Shown here one piece after another: positions 6,205 through 6,732 of a stretch of 6,732 nucleotides of DNA. Source of the DNA: Caldifarciminota bacterium (lineage in GTDB: Bacteria; Hydrothermota; Tepidihabitantia; SM23-42); the NCBI GenBank assembly GCA_023128195.1, contig JAGMEL010000069.1, forward strand, positions 1-6,732, in the 5' to 3' direction. Under the pieces are notes generated by a model. It did not search any database. It was not told the origin of the DNA and worked only from the letters and a program-made list of their open reading frames with translations. Every line of letters starts with the position of its first letter. Position 1 is the first letter of the stretch. A program made the position numbers and the translations under genes.

Positions 6205-6732
6205 GTGGGAGACGAAAACATAAAGAGTAAGTTGGAAGAAATAGTGAGATTAGAAAAGCCGGTTTTGGTAACTGCTGGTCCGGGGATGGGAAAAACATAC
6301 ACTTTAGCATATAAATTGAAGTATTTGGTAGAAACTAAAAAAATCGACCCTGGCGCGATAACAGTTATAACATTTACAAACGAAGCAGCAATCAATATGA
6401 GAAGAAGAATTAGCAATAAAAGATTGAAAGAAACTTATATCAAGCCAGAGTTACAGCCTGTAAACATATGTACTATGCACAAGCTCGGTCATGGAATAGT
6501 AAAAAGAAATGCAGTAAAACTAGGTCTGAATAGGAACATAAATGTTCTGTCTACCAACAAACTGAAAGAAATACTTATCAAGGATTGCGCACAAATAATT
6601 GGTGTGTCAAGAGAAGACGCGAAAGAGACAATCATGTGCAGACAGAAAGGTAGATGCAGATTGTCGAGTAGTACAAAATGTAAAATATGTACTGAATACA
6701 AAAGTCTCTTACGGAGATTTAACTACATTGAT
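6205..6732 (+). CDS. UvrD/Rep-like SF1 helicase, N-terminal 176 codons (runs off right edge)
   Basis: This frame starts at GTG 6205, 9 nt after an in-frame TAA (6196-6198), and stays open to the last base of the window. Motifs of an ATP-dependent 3'-5' SF1A helicase are clear: Walker A AGPGMGKT (24-31), motif Ia ITVITFTNEAAINMRRRI (52-69), motif Ib TMHKLG (90-95), and YKSLLRRFNYID (165-176), which in UvrD proteins leads straight into the Walker B FDD region just outside the window. Two oddities stand out. The N-terminus goes directly from about 20 residues into Walker A without the usual LNxxQ (Q motif). There is also a four-cysteine cluster C145-x5-C151-x7-C159-x2-C162 before Walker B, possibly metal-binding. 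The gene sits 11 bp after the HEPN stop with no strong SD, so coupled translation is likely. The C-terminal domain content (nuclease or not) is unknown. Confidence 0.85.
   Translation, partial: MGDENIKSKLEEIVRLEKPVLVTAGPGMGKTYTLAYKLKYLVETKKIDPGAITVITFTNEAAINMRRRISNKRLKETYIKPELQPVNICTMHKLGHGIVKRNAVKLGLNRNINVLSTNKLKEILIKDCAQIIGVSREDAKETIMCRQKGRCRLSSSTKCKICTEYKSLLRRFNYID

Noticed and set aside
5678..6701. Minus-strand ORFs at 5678-5914, 5886-6068, 6135-6416 and 6489-6701
   Set aside because: They are shadows of the HEPN and helicase genes, which have clear family motifs on the plus strand.
1..6732. CRISPR array, tRNA, rRNA or insertion sequence ends
   Set aside because: No regularly spaced repeats, tRNA-like cloverleaf or transposase/terminal inverted repeat was found on reading either strand.

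Overview
The window is AT-rich bacterial DNA (about one third G+C by eye) holding two divergently oriented gene blocks that look like an accessory defence region. The host cannot be named. Several promoters resemble sigma-70 consensus and one gene has a strong Shine-Dalgarno (SD) sequence. The broken YD-repeat-like protein at the left edge is of a kind I associate with Bacteroidota, but that lineage rarely shows such SD and sigma-70 signals, so I leave the phylum open.

Layout, left to right. Bases 1-492 (minus strand) are a decayed fragment of a Tyr/Asp/Gly-rich repeat protein with an in-frame TGA; it leaves the window at the left. Bases 521-4912 (minus strand) are a compact three-gene restriction-modification operon: two different DNA methyltransferases (447 and 423 aa) followed by a 595-aa endonuclease of the AlwI / Nt.BspD6I (Nt.BstNBI) type. 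The genes overlap by 4 bp and 8 bp, and a good promoter (TTGACT-N16-TATAAT) lies just upstream of the first one. Two methyltransferases fit an asymmetric type IIS target, where each strand must be methylated separately.

Bases 4913-5312 are intergenic. They hold the remains of a tyrosine recombinase C-terminus (minus strand), an unassigned minus-strand promoter, and the promoter and SD for the rightward genes. This suggests integrase-mediated arrival of part of the region.

Bases 5313-6732 (plus strand) hold a 32-codon leader ORF, or the frameshifted N-terminus of the next gene. It is followed by a HEPN-type protein with an RHLIVH motif, and 11 bp later by the first 176 codons of a UvrD/Rep-type SF1 helicase that leaves the window at the right. 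The helicase carries an unusual four-cysteine cluster and shows no evident Q motif. I do not recognise this HEPN-helicase pair as a named system. As the neighbour of a restriction-modification operon it is the best candidate here for an undescribed defence module.
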